A stretch of DNA of 64,000 nucleotides, taken from positions 62,001 to 126,000 of the forward strand of contig NZ_FOZK01000005.1 of NCBI RefSeq assembly GCF_900114435.1, read 5' to 3'. Below are positions 25,586-33,755 of the stretch, piece by piece (the stretch's first letter is position 1; every line of letters begins with the position of its first letter). The stretch is from Halomicrobium zhouii. GTDB taxonomy: Archaea; Halobacteriota; Halobacteria; Halobacteriales; Haloarculaceae. A program made the translations under genes and the position numbers. The notes under the pieces are model-generated. The model saw only the letters and a program-made list of their open reading frames with translations, made no database searches and was not told the origin of the DNA.

Positions 25586-25721
25586 TCCTGTCCGGATCAA
25601 CCGCGCCGAAGGGGGTAACTGTACCTCGAAGTTGGCCGTCAGGTTGTTACCGGATGGCGTCGCGTGGCGTCGTCTGCAGAACGCGCAGTGGAACTGGGAG
25701 TAGAACGGGGAGGGCCGGCCG

Positions 25722-26717
25722 TCACTGGGCGGGCTGTGAGAGCACCCGCGCCACGTCGAGCGGGAGGTTCCCGCGGACGTACCCCTCGGTGCGCCCGTCC
25801 GGGCGCATCCGGAAGACGACCACGGGCTCGTGGCCGACGGCGGGCTTTTCGCCGATGATCTGGCGCCAGTGGTCGTCACGGAAGGAGGTGCAGTCGACGA
25901 ACAGCGCGGCGTTGCCGTGGACGGCGATCTGGTCGCTCGTCTTGGCCTTCCCGGAGGCCTTGATCGCCGCGACGGGCGAGTCGACCCGCCGGCGACGGGG
26001 CGGCTGTGGCCGGGTCACCTCGACGAGGACGTCGCCGACCTGGAAGTCCAGCGCGTGGCCCGAGCCGAGTTCGACCTCCGGCTCGAAGTCGTGGTCGGCG
26101 TCGTAGAGGAGCCTGGCGACGTTGAACTCGCCCATCGTCGCCTGCATCCGCGTCAGGTCGACGCCGGCGCTCGTCCCGAGCTTGCTCGCCATCGTGTAGC
26201 GGTAGTCGTCGAGCATCCCGGTCGAGAACAGTTCCTCGTAGAATTCGAGCCCTTCCTCCTGGCTCGCGTCCGGGAATCCGGCGGCGTGTTCGCGGAAGAA
26301 GTTGCGCGTGCTCTCGCGGCCGTCCTTCGAGAAGAAGACCGGGAGGAAGAACCACGCGAGGTGGTCGTAGGCGGCGAGCCAGGGGTCCTCCTCTTCGAGC
26401 TGGGCGAGCAGTTCGCGCTGGGCCCACCGCGTGACCGGATAGGGCGCCTCTTCGAAGGTGCACTTGTCCGTTCGCCAGAGCGTCTCGGGCGTCTCGGTGT
26501 TGCCGAGCCAGTAGGCGTCGTCGTCGGACCAGGAAAACAGCGCGAGGTCGCCGTTGTCCATCTCCAGACGCCGGGCCTCGTACCCGGGCGGCGGGGAGAA
26601 CCACGGGGACGCAAGCGTCGCACCGAGATTCGCGTCGAGGGGCTGATAGAGGGCGTCGTGAACCCGTTGCTCGCTCCAGCCCTCGAGCGAGTGACGGAAC
26701 CGGACGGGACCTGCCAT
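25722..26717 (-). CDS. DUF5784 family protein
   Basis: The 331-residue soluble protein has the features of a haloarchaea-specific family known as DUF5784: an N-terminal VRFRHSLEGWSEQRVHDALYQPLDANLGATLASPWF, the mid-region RWAQRELLAQLEEEDPWLAAYDHLAWFFLPVFFSKDGR, and a C-terminal VLVEVTRPQPPRRRRVDSPVAAIKASGKAKTSDQI region. The last part (hydrophobic strands, FQVGDVLVEVTRP, IKASGKAK) resembles a nuclease-like E-x-K core, but that is inference. No function is known. A hairpin array (26755-26972) follows its start, upstream on the minus strand. Confidence 0.75.
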   Translation of the reverse strand: MAGPVRFRHSLEGWSEQRVHDALYQPLDANLGATLASPWFSPPPGYEARRLEMDNGDLALFSWSDDDAYWLGNTETPETLWRTDKCTFEEAPYPVTRWAQRELLAQLEEEDPWLAAYDHLAWFFLPVFFSKDGRESTRNFFREHAAGFPDASQEEGLEFYEELFSTGMLDDYRYTMASKLGTSAGVDLTRMQATMGEFNVARLLYDADHDFEPEVELGSGHALDFQVGDVLVEVTRPQPPRRRRVDSPVAAIKASGKAKTSDQIAVHGNAALFVDCTSFRDDHWRQIIGEKPAVGHEPVVVFRMRPDGRTEGYVRGNLPLDVARVLSQPAQ

Positions 26718-26754
26718 GAGGAGTCATTGATTGTGGATGGGTTTGAGGCTTCTG

Positions 26755-26972
26755 GAGGACGGGGCCGAGCGTAGCGAGGGCCCGTCTTACGAGCGAGCGG
26801 GAGCGACCAGAGGGAGCGACACGCGAGCAGGCTGGCGCCGACCGAAGGGAGGGGCCAGCTTATGGCGAACGGCGAGCGTAGCGAGCCGTGAGCAGGGCCG
26901 AGCCCGACCGAAGGGAGGGGCCAGCTTACGAGCGAGCGGGGAGGAACGACCCGCGAGCAGGCTGGCGCCGAC
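26755..26972. repeat. Hairpin array with near-constant loop (H1)
   Basis: The 388-base gap 26718-27105 contains a run of short hairpins: variable arms around loops of the type GAGCGTAGCGAG or GACCGAAGGGAG. Examples are GACGGGGCC...GGGCCCGTC (26758-26786) and AGGCTGGCGCC...GGGGCCAGCTT (26829-26861). The 25-base stretch ending GGGGCCAGCTTA occurs twice (26838-26862 and 26904-26928). Related arrays lie at 54308-54446 and 56832-56965. There are no supported ORFs here. Confidence 0.7.
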
Positions 26973-27105
26973 CCCATTCGCGATCCCAGTCAGCCCGCCC
27001 TTCCATCGGTGCGCGTTCGCCCGCCGATCTGCACCGAACGTATCGCCGACCTGAGGGACCGTTACATTGATAGGCACTACCATGCAAGATTGTGTGTGGT
27101 AACCA

Positions 27106-27279
27106 ATGTCGATGGGCGCCTACGATAACGAAGAACACGAACGCCGCGAACGCAAGAACACCGAAGTCGACCTGAGCGAAGACGACGACCGGACCGAGTA
27201 CCGCGGCAAGGTGGACTTCGACTCGGGCGACTCCACGGAGGAGTTGCTCGACCAGTTCCAGCAGATCAAGTCCTCGTGA
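27106..27279 (+). CDS. DUF5786 family small protein
   Basis: This frame encodes 57 residues: MSMGAYDNEEHERRERK at the start, TEYRGKVDFDSGDSTEELLDQFQQIKSS at the end. This is the pattern of DUF5786, a short charged protein found throughout haloarchaea, usually well expressed but of unknown role. The N-terminal half is extremely charged and probably flexible, the second half one short strand and helix. The stop is TGA at 27277-27279, and the gene ends 24 bp before the converging membrane-protein gene. Confidence 0.8.
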   Translation: MSMGAYDNEEHERRERKNTEVDLSEDDDRTEYRGKVDFDSGDSTEELLDQFQQIKSS

Positions 27280-27302
27280 CGGCACTCGCTCCTCGCTTCC
27301 GG

Positions 27303-28025
27303 CTACTCGTTTCTCGCTGAGCTGTCGGCAATCAGGATGGCCAGCGCGCTCACCAGGACGACGGCCAGCACGTGGCCGGCGACGGCGACCAGCAGGACCC
27401 ACTCGTCGCGGACGAAGGGGACGAGCCCGAGCTGTAGCAGGCCGAAGGCCATCGTCGCCAGGTCGGCCCGGCGGTGGGCGCTGCTCTCCTGGGGGTCGAC
27501 GGTGTACCGGAGCGACCGCCAGAGCGCGACGACGCTCGCCCACCAGCCGGTGCCGATGCGGTAACACAGGTCCCACAGGATCAACAGCGTCAGGAACACG
27601 ACGGGCGCCGGCGGTTCGGGACCGAACAGGGAGGTGACCAGTCCCGCGTCGGGTCCCCTGGGGTCGACGACGAAGAGGTACGTGACGAGGGCGACGAAGG
27701 CGACGACGCCGAGGACCACCTCGATGCTCGACCCGAACAGCAGTTGTCGGTAGGCCTGCGGTGCGTCGGCGCGGCGGGCGAGGCGGGCGATGGTCAACAT
27801 GGCGACGCTGCCTGCCGCCGCCACGAGCACGGCGGCGGTCCCGGCCAGCGCCGCCGCCCAGAGGTCGTAGACGGCGGCCAGCGCCAGCACGGCGCCCTCG
27901 AAGAGGACGAACTGGACGGCGACCGCGGCCCGGGCCGACAGATCGAGGCCCGGGATCGCGCCGACGATGCTCTCGTACACCCACGTCTCCCCGTACTCGA
28001 CCGGTGGGGTGGGCTCTCGACTCAT
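27303..28025 (-). CDS. Polytopic membrane protein (haloarchaeal, unknown)
   Basis: The 240-residue protein has a short cytoplasmic start (MSREPTPPVEYGETWVYES) and about six membrane helices (approximately residues 30-50, 55-80, 100-120, 140-160, 190-205 and 215-235), with polar loops at QAYRQLLF and RYTVDPQESSAHRR. The loop ILWDLCYRIGTGWWASVVALWRS is the most distinctive. No family I recognise with function. It begins at ATG 28025, overlapping the last of three mini-ORFs, and follows the NmrA-like gene in the same direction. Confidence 0.72.
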   Translation of the reverse strand: MSREPTPPVEYGETWVYESIVGAIPGLDLSARAAVAVQFVLFEGAVLALAAVYDLWAAALAGTAAVLVAAAGSVAMLTIARLARRADAPQAYRQLLFGSSIEVVLGVVAFVALVTYLFVVDPRGPDAGLVTSLFGPEPPAPVVFLTLLILWDLCYRIGTGWWASVVALWRSLRYTVDPQESSAHRRADLATMAFGLLQLGLVPFVRDEWVLLVAVAGHVLAVVLVSALAILIADSSARNE

Positions 28026-28112
28026 CGCTCGCCCTCGCCGTCGCCCTCGCCGTCGTTCATCTATTTCCCTCGTTCATCGCTCGCCCTCGCTGTCGCTCTC
28101 GCCCTCGTTCAT
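28022..28112 (-). repeat. Chain of three ATGA-coupled mini-ORFs made of a repeated gene junction
   Basis: Between the NmrA-like gene (stop 28109-28111) and the membrane-protein gene (ATG at 28025) the minus strand reads as three mini-ORFs, each beginning in the ATGA of the previous stop. They are 28112-28074 (MNEGESDSEGER), 28077-28057 (MNEGNR) and 28060-28022 (MNDGEGDGEGER). Every junction is ATGA, so translation could pass through all of them. The peptides repeat the last codons of the upstream gene (SEGER), which points to slippage or duplication of the gene end. Confidence 0.6.
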
Positions 28113-29041
28113 CGCTCGCCCTCGCTCCCACCGTCGCCCTCGGCTTCGTTCGCGAGCGCCCGCGCGACTGCCTCGTCGAACGGCGTCAGGTCGACGGGGA
28201 CGAGTTCGCGTATCGGCTCGTCGTCGGCGACGACGGGCGTCTTGAGGCCGTGGATGAGCGGCCGGGCGACGCTCGTCGGGACGTCCGTCACGAGCCCGAT
28301 CCAGTACGCCGACAGCTCGGGGGTCAGCACCGGCACGCCGAGGATCACGGGCTCTCGTCGGCCCATCACCGTCGCAGTGCGGCGCATGATGGTGGCGTAG
28401 TCCAGCACCTCGGGGCCGCCGATCTCGTAGGTCTCGCCGGCCGTCTCGGGGACGTCGAGCACGCCGGCGAGGTAGGCGACGACGTCGTCGATGGCGATGG
28501 GCTGACACGGCGTGTGGACCCAGCGCGGCGTCACCATCACCGGGAGGCGCCGGTCGAGCTGGCGGATCATCTCGAAGCTCGCGCTCCCCTTGCCGATGAT
28601 CACTGCGGCCCGGAGCGTCGTCAGGTCGTAGCTCCCGCCGGCCAGGACCCGTTCGACCTCACGCCGGGAACGGAGGTGGGCGGATAGCTCCTCGCCCTGA
28701 CCGTCGTCGTCCTCGCCGAGGCCGCCGAGGTAGACCACGCGGTCTACGCCGGCCTCGCCAGCGGCCCGCGCGAAGTTCGCGGCGGCCCGGCGGTCGCGCT
28801 CGGCGAAGTCGCCGCCCGAGCCCATCGAGTGGACGAGGTAGTAGGCGGCCTCGACGTCGGCCAGCGCGGCGTCGAAGCTCCCCGGTTCGAGCAGGTCGCC
28901 GGTGACCACGTCGACGCCCTCGGGCGGGTCGTACCCCTCGGGGTCGCGAACGAGCGCGCGGACGTCGTGGCCGCGGTCGAGCAACACGGGAACGAGGCGG
29001 CCGCCGACGAATCCGGTCGCGCCGGTGACGAGAACGCGCAT
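28109..29041 (-). CDS. NAD(P)-binding NmrA-like/epimerase family protein
   Basis: The 310-residue protein has an extended SDR Rossmann fold: GATGFVGGRLVPVLLDRGHDV (about residues 7-27; GxxGxxG), TGDLLEPGSFDAALADVEAAYYLVHS, VYLGGLGEDDDGQGEELSAHLRSRREVERVL and ALIDD-type C-terminal DDVVAYLAGVLDVPET. The catalytic YxxxK of classical SDRs is absent, as in NmrA/YbjT-like members. The C-terminal part VILGVPVLTPELSAYWIGLVTDVP is shared with YbjT-like proteins that bind NADP. The acidic tail ends EGDGGSEGER, the seed of the repeat described next to it. Confidence 0.85.
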   Translation of the reverse strand: MRVLVTGATGFVGGRLVPVLLDRGHDVRALVRDPEGYDPPEGVDVVTGDLLEPGSFDAALADVEAAYYLVHSMGSGGDFAERDRRAAANFARAAGEAGVDRVVYLGGLGEDDDGQGEELSAHLRSRREVERVLAGGSYDLTTLRAAVIIGKGSASFEMIRQLDRRLPVMVTPRWVHTPCQPIAIDDVVAYLAGVLDVPETAGETYEIGGPEVLDYATIMRRTATVMGRREPVILGVPVLTPELSAYWIGLVTDVPTSVARPLIHGLKTPVVADDEPIRELVPVDLTPFDEAVARALANEAEGDGGSEGER

Positions 29042-29111
29042 ACCGTCTAGTCGCGGCCGCGGCGCCTTAACTGTCGGACCCGACGGGGCCTCCCTGTGGC
29101 CCCGACGCGTC

Positions 29112-29996
29112 CTATCCGTCGGTCTCGACGGTGTCCCAGCCCGGCGTCTCCGGCGCGCCCGCTTCTTCCTCGATCTCCTCGGCGAGGGACGCCGGTGCCG
29201 GCGCGGCCGTCCCCGCTTCGTCGGCCCGATCGCTCCACCGCTGGATCGCCCGTCCGGCCCAGGAGTCCGCGTCGAGTACCTGCTCGCGCGTCTCCTCGTA
29301 GACGGGGTCGCTGACCGCCAGCATTGCGGGGCTGGACGCGGCGGCGATGGCGACGAACTCGGCGCGGTCGGCGCGGGTCGACTCGTCGTTCTGCAGTCGC
29401 TCGACGACGCCCGTCAGTCGGTCTGGGTCGGGGTGGGCGAACACCGTCGTCCCGACCGCCGCGGGCCCGAAGGTCGGGTCGGCGTCGTCGGGCGGTTCGT
29501 CGTCGACCAGACGGGACCCACCGAAGACCCCTTCCACGCGCTCGCATCCCGTCTCTACCTCCAGTGCGAGGTTCTCGCCGGGATAGCGCCGACAGGTCTC
29601 CGGGTACAGGTCGTCGCCGTGGATGCGACACTGCAGCGTCGTCGGGTCGAGGAAGGCACACGTCGGCAGCCACGTCGGGTCGTGGTCGAAGGGACCGACG
29701 GGTTTGGGCGGCTTGCGCAGACCGACGAGGAAGGCGGGTCGGCCGCGAATCGCCGCCACCTCGGTCCCGTCGATGGTGACGGTCGCGTCGCCCTCGCCGG
29801 CGAACAGTCGCGGCTGGAGGACGTCGCCGAACCCCTCGTCGACGAAGGCCCGGACCTCGTCGCGGCGGATGGGTGCGAGGTTCCCCACGTCGTCGAGCGG
29901 GACGTACCGGCCGCGACGCTCGTGGTCCACCGTCGCGTCGGTCAGCGCGCGCCAGTCGATACAACAGCCGGCACACCCTTCGCAGTTCACCTCCAT
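29112..29996 (-). CDS. YkgJ-type cysteine cluster protein
   Basis: The 294-residue protein carries the Cys-rich pattern of the UPF0153/YkgJ family, CEGCAGCCIDW at the N-terminus (residues 5-15) and then CAFLDPTTLQCRIHGDDLYPETCRRYP (about 112-138). Together the Cys residues probably bind Zn or an Fe-S cluster. About 20 residues further on lies CERVEGVFGG. The C-terminal third is acidic, with a helical tail. No activity has been demonstrated. It faces the kinase gene at 30040 across a short spacer. Confidence 0.82.
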   Translation of the reverse strand: MEVNCEGCAGCCIDWRALTDATVDHERRGRYVPLDDVGNLAPIRRDEVRAFVDEGFGDVLQPRLFAGEGDATVTIDGTEVAAIRGRPAFLVGLRKPPKPVGPFDHDPTWLPTCAFLDPTTLQCRIHGDDLYPETCRRYPGENLALEVETGCERVEGVFGGSRLVDDEPPDDADPTFGPAAVGTTVFAHPDPDRLTGVVERLQNDESTRADRAEFVAIAAASSPAMLAVSDPVYEETREQVLDADSWAGRAIQRWSDRADEAGTAAPAPASLAEEIEEEAGAPETPGWDTVETDG

Positions 29997-30039
29997 ACTG
30001 TCCGCTTCGCGACCGAGCTACAAAAATTCGGGGCGCGAA

Positions 30040-31461
30040 TCAGCTCTCGGGAGTGTGGACGTTCCCGAACTTGAAGCACGCGCCGCCGCCGTCGCTCTCG
30101 GTCACCGTCACGTGCCAGCCGTGGGCGTCGGCGACGGTCCGGACGATGTTGAGGCCGAGTCCGGTGCCGTCCTCGGTCGTCGAAAAGCCCGCGTCGAAGA
30201 TGCCCTCTCGCTCGTCTTCGGGGATACCGACGCCGTCGTCAGCGACGAGAAAGCCGTGTGCTTCCCGGAGGTCTGCGACGGTGATAGTGAGGGCGTCCGG
30301 CCGGTCTGCGGCGTGTTCCAGGGCGTTGCGAAAGAGGTTCTCGAACAGCTGTGCCAGCCGACTCGGGTCGGCCATGACGACGAGGTCGGCGTCGACGACG
30401 AGCGTCGCGTCGCCGGAATCGACGACGTTCCAGGCGTCCCTGGCGGCGGTCGCGACGGCGACGGCGTCCGGTTCGGTAACGGTCCCGCCCTGCCGTGCCA
30501 GAGTCAGGACGTCTTCGACGAGTTCGTCCATCCGGTCCAGCGAGCGTTCGATCGCGTCGAAGTGTTCCGGGTCGCGGTCTTCCCTGGCGAGCCTGAGGTG
30601 GCCCTGGGCCACCTCCAGCGGGTTGCGCAGGTCGTGGCTGAGGACGCCAGCGAACCGTTCGAGCCGTCCGTTCTGGCGTTCGAGCTGGTGTTCGTACTGC
30701 TTGCGTTCGCTGATGTCGCGCGTGACGCCGACGAGGCCGACGACGTTGCCCTGCTCGTCGTACCACGGCGCCTTCGACGTGGCGACGTAGGTGCCGTTGA
30801 CCACCGAGCCGTGCGTGTGTTCGACCTGGTCGACGACCGGCTCCTCGGACTCGATGACTCGCTGGTCGTCGGCCGTCGCGCTCTCGGCCAGCTCCGGGGG
30901 ATAGAGGTCGAAGTCCGTGAGGCCGACGACGTCCTCGGGCGTGTGGTAGCGGCAGCCGTCGGGGCTCTCGATGTACGGATTCCCGCTCGCCGACGGCATC
31001 TCGTCGCTCACTTCGACGTGGCGACTGTCGTGGTCTTTGAAGTACACCGACAGCGGGATGTTCTCCAGCAGCGAGTCGAGCATCGTCCGGTCTCGGCGCC
31101 GGGAGTGATGCTGTTCGACGACCGACTGGAGTGCGTCGAGCGTCTCGACCGGGTCGTCCTCGCCGACGTCGACGAAGTGGGCCGCGCCGTGTTCGAGCGC
31201 GGTGGCGGCGTCGATGTCCCCCCGCCCGAACACGACTACCTGGAGGCCAGGAACCGACGCCTGGGCGTCGTCGGCGACGGCCAGCACGTCCTCGCCGCCC
31301 GCACAGACCAGACAGTCGACGTCGTCTTCGGCGAGGGCGTCGCGCACGTCGTCGGCCGCGGACAGGCCGCGGAGGTCGAAGGGCCGGCGTCGCCGGTCCC
31401 ACCGCTCCGTGACCGCTGTGGCGTCGGGGCCGTGGTACAGCACCAGGGGGGGCTCCTGCAT
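30040..31461 (-). CDS. PAS-domain sensor histidine kinase (copy 1)
   Basis: The 473-residue protein starts at ATG 31461 (MQEPPLVLYHGPDA). It has a receiver-like domain without acceptor Asp (about 1-115), a PAS domain (about 130-250; ENIPLSVYFKDHDSRH, WYDEQGNVVGLVGVTRDI) and a kinase core. This carries the H box LSHDLRNPLEVAQGHLRLA, N box LFENLFRNALEHA, G1 VADDGVGIPEDERE and G2 GTGLGLNIV. The ATP-binding domain looks complete. An ATG at 31509 is rejected since the paralogue starts at the equivalent of 31461. Promoter motif at 31523-31536. No response regulator is adjacent. Confidence 0.92.
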   Translation of the reverse strand: MQEPPLVLYHGPDATAVTERWDRRRRPFDLRGLSAADDVRDALAEDDVDCLVCAGGEDVLAVADDAQASVPGLQVVVFGRGDIDAATALEHGAAHFVDVGEDDPVETLDALQSVVEQHHSRRRDRTMLDSLLENIPLSVYFKDHDSRHVEVSDEMPSASGNPYIESPDGCRYHTPEDVVGLTDFDLYPPELAESATADDQRVIESEEPVVDQVEHTHGSVVNGTYVATSKAPWYDEQGNVVGLVGVTRDISERKQYEHQLERQNGRLERFAGVLSHDLRNPLEVAQGHLRLAREDRDPEHFDAIERSLDRMDELVEDVLTLARQGGTVTEPDAVAVATAARDAWNVVDSGDATLVVDADLVVMADPSRLAQLFENLFRNALEHAADRPDALTITVADLREAHGFLVADDGVGIPEDEREGIFDAGFSTTEDGTGLGLNIVRTVADAHGWHVTVTESDGGGACFKFGNVHTPES

Positions 31462-31522
31462 CGGTGTCTGTCTCGTCTCCCCCTCTCGTGCTGACGGGGG
31501 CGATGTCACTATCGGATCGACC

Positions 31523-31562
31523 TACTCATGCATAAATGGCGGGGAGAGCCGGGGACTTATCG
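31523..31562. promoter_or_regulatory. Back-to-back promoters: kinase copy 1 (-) and small zinc-type gene (+)
   Basis: On the plus strand TACTCATGCATAAA (31523-31536) reads on the minus strand as TTTATGCATGAGTA, a TATA box 62-75 nt before ATG 31461. Kinase copy 2 has TACTCGTGTATAAA at 33302-33315, identical at 12 of 14 positions, 64 nt before its ATG. On the plus strand CTTATCG (31556-31562) is a candidate TATA box 26 nt before ATG 31585. Confidence 0.6.
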
Positions 31563-31584
31563 CCGTGGTCGGCCTACGTGGGGT

Positions 31585-31785
31585 ATGACGACCCGGCCCT
31601 GCGACGGCTGTAGCGAGGACGTCACCATCGCCGGCGGCATCGCCGGCATCTGGTCGTCGTCGGAGACGACCGGCGGGATGACGCTCGAACTCGTCGACGA
31701 CACCGAGCACTTCCTCTGTTACGCCTGCATCGACCGGCTACCCGACGACGAGGAGATCACGCGCGAGCACGTGGCCGACCTGTAA
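31585..31785 (+). CDS. Small protein with two CxxC motifs (zinc-binding candidate)
   Basis: The 66-residue protein has CDGC at residues 6-9 and CYAC at about 45-48, a paired knuckle that probably binds Zn. The middle is hydrophobic (GGIAGIWSSSETTGGMTLELVDDTEHF) and the tail acidic (DDEEITREHVADL). I do not recognise a named family. The divergent promoter with kinase copy 1 leaves 123 bp between them. The ATG at 31585 is preferred to one 19 codons upstream, which starts in the promoter region. Confidence 0.7.
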   Translation: MTTRPCDGCSEDVTIAGGIAGIWSSSETTGGMTLELVDDTEHFLCYACIDRLPDDEEITREHVADL

Positions 31786-31822
31786 GCGGCAACCGGGAAG
31801 ACGCGGGCCCGGTTGTGACCGC

Positions 31823-33238
31823 TCAGCGTCCCTTCTCGGCGACGTTCTTGAACTCGAAGCGGGCGCCGCCGCCCTCGCTCTCGACCGCCTCGACGACCCA
31901 GCCGTGGGCGTCGACGATGGACCGGACGATGTCGAGGCCGAGCCCGGTCCCCTCCTCGTCCGTGCTGAACCCGGACTCGAAGACGGAATCGCGCTCGTCC
32001 TCCGGGATGCCGACCCCGTCGTCGGCGACGTAGAACCCCGACCTGTGGGGGAGGTCGTCGACGGTCACGGTGAGGTCGGTCGGGTCCTCGGCGCCGTGTT
32101 CGACCGAGTTCCGGAACAGGTTCTCGAAGAGCTGGGAGAGCCGGCCTGTGTCTGCGCGGATGACCAGTTCGGTGTTCACCGCGAGCGTCGCCCCCTGGGA
32201 GTCGATGACGTCCCAGGCGTCGCCGGCGACGGTGGCGACGTCGACCAGGTCGGGGTCATCGACGGTCTCCCCGTAGCGCGTGATGGTCAACACGTCGGCG
32301 ATGAGGTCGTCCATCCGGTCGAGCGACCGGTCGATGGCGTCGAAGTGCTCCGACTCGCACTCCTCCCTGGCGAAGCGGAGGCGACTCTTGGCGACCTCGA
32401 GTGGGTTGCGAAGGTCGTGACTGATCACTTCGGCGAACCGTTCGAGCCGCTCGTTCTGGCGTTCGAGCTGGTGTTCGTACTGCTTGCGTTCGCTGATGTC
32501 GCGCGTGACGCCGACGAGGCCGACGACGTCGCCCTGCTCGTCGTACCACGGCGCCTTCGACGTGGCGACGTAGCTCCCGTCGAACGCCGGGCCGTAGGCG
32601 TGTTCGACCCGGTCGATCGGCTCTTCGTTCTCCATCACCGACCGGTCGTCGGACGTGGCGGGTTCGGCCAGGTGGTTCGGGAAGACGTCGAAGTCCGTGG
32701 TGCCGACGATGTCCGCCGGCGCGTAGTAGCGGACGCCGTCGGGACTCTCGATGTACGGGTCGCCCATCATCGACGTCATCGCGTCGCTCACCCGGAGAAA
32801 CCGGCTCTGCCGGTCCTTGAAGTACACCGAGAGCGGAATGTTCTCCAGCAGCGAGTCGAGCATGGTTCGCTCGCGGCGTTCGTCCCGGTAGCGACTGACG
32901 ACGGGTTCGAGGTGCTCGATCACGTCGACGCGGTCCCGTTCGTCCACGGAGAGACAGTGCGTCACGCCGTCGGCCAGGGCCGCGACGGCGTCGGTCTCCC
33001 CGTCGTCGAGGACGACGACCGGCACGTGGCCGACGGTGTCGCGGACGTCGTCGACGACGGCCATCGCGTCCGGCCCCGAGCAGACGAGTGCGTCGACGGC
33101 CGTCCCGGCGGCGAACTCCCGGGCCCCTCCGGCGTCGTCGAACGCCGACAGCGCGAACGGTCGCTCGGTCGTCTCCCACCGCTGCTCGAGCGCGGCGGCG
33201 TCGGGACCGTAGTACAGTACGCAGACTGGTTCTTCCAT
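31823..33238 (-). CDS. PAS-domain sensor histidine kinase (copy 2)
   Basis: The 471-residue protein has the same architecture as copy 1: receiver-like domain (MEEPVCVLYYGPDAAALEQRW...), PAS (ENIPLSVYFKDRQSRFLRVS), H box ISHDLRNPLEVAKSRLRFA, N box LFENLFRNSVEHGA, G1 VADDGVGIPEDERD, G2 GTGLGLDIV. Around the PAS/kinase linker (32450-32570) the DNA matches copy 1 (30670-30790) almost base for base, although the N-terminal domains differ more. This suggests duplication followed by local gene conversion. Both lack a nearby response regulator and probably signal through other proteins. Confidence 0.92.
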   Translation of the reverse strand: MEEPVCVLYYGPDAAALEQRWETTERPFALSAFDDAGGAREFAAGTAVDALVCSGPDAMAVVDDVRDTVGHVPVVVLDDGETDAVAALADGVTHCLSVDERDRVDVIEHLEPVVSRYRDERRERTMLDSLLENIPLSVYFKDRQSRFLRVSDAMTSMMGDPYIESPDGVRYYAPADIVGTTDFDVFPNHLAEPATSDDRSVMENEEPIDRVEHAYGPAFDGSYVATSKAPWYDEQGDVVGLVGVTRDISERKQYEHQLERQNERLERFAEVISHDLRNPLEVAKSRLRFAREECESEHFDAIDRSLDRMDDLIADVLTITRYGETVDDPDLVDVATVAGDAWDVIDSQGATLAVNTELVIRADTGRLSQLFENLFRNSVEHGAEDPTDLTVTVDDLPHRSGFYVADDGVGIPEDERDSVFESGFSTDEEGTGLGLDIVRSIVDAHGWVVEAVESEGGGARFEFKNVAEKGR

Positions 33239-33301
33239 TGGTCTGGTGCTCTGGCGCGCCGGAAGCGCGCTCCCGGGCGGGTTGTCACCGGGTTATTGTC
33301 G

Positions 33302-33315
33302 TACTCGTGTATAAA
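33302..33315 (-). promoter_or_regulatory. Promoter motif of kinase copy 2
   Basis: Plus-strand TACTCGTGTATAAA is, on the minus strand, a TTTATA box followed by CACGAGTA. It lies 64 nt before ATG 33238 and corresponds to the motif before kinase copy 1. Confidence 0.6.
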
Positions 33316-33439
33316 CGCCCGGGAGGGTGGCCCCAGCTCGGTCCGGTTCGAGTCGCTTCTCGGGCCCGCTTCCGCCGCTGGAGAGCGTCGTGACGAGTCG
33401 CCGGTCGCAGCGACGTCGCGCCTGTCGCGAGGCGGGTGA

Positions 33440-33661
33440 GGCCAGTGACACTCTCGTTCTCTCGTCTGCTTGACGCAATCGCCGTCCAGTAATGTGTTTT
33501 GTGCCTCTGGACTCCGGTACTCGACCGTGAGATCGCAATCGGCCGTCACCCCGACGACCTCGCCCGTGTCTGTCACGGTTCCGTCGCCGCCCGCCTGCTC
33601 GCTACAGCCGGCGAGAGCGGTCACGGCGAGTCCACCGATACCCGTGAGGTACGGACGGCAT
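33440..33661 (-). pseudogene. Candidate lipoprotein remnant with shifted start
   Basis: In one minus-strand frame the residues RPYLTGIGGLAVTALAGCSEQ form a lipoprotein signal with lipobox LAGC, followed by DGTVTDTGEVVGVTADCDLTVEY. No in-frame start is present: the nearest ATG (33659-33661) is one base out of phase with this frame and an in-frame TGA lies upstream. The downstream end runs into non-coding sequence. This looks like a decayed short lipoprotein gene in the 517-base gap between the kinase and helicase genes. Confidence 0.35.
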
Positions 33662-33755
33662 CTCGGTCACACGGCCACGTCGAATCCGGCGGGTGGTACG
33701 TAGCTGGCCGATTTGCTCCGATGGATTGACGTGGACCCGGAGACTGCGAGTGGAC

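Noticed and set aside
32962-33624. A 220-codon lipoprotein gene
   Set aside because: Its C-terminal two thirds run antisense-in-phase through the kinase copy 2 promoter and coding region, so only the first part (33440-33661) looks like former coding sequence.
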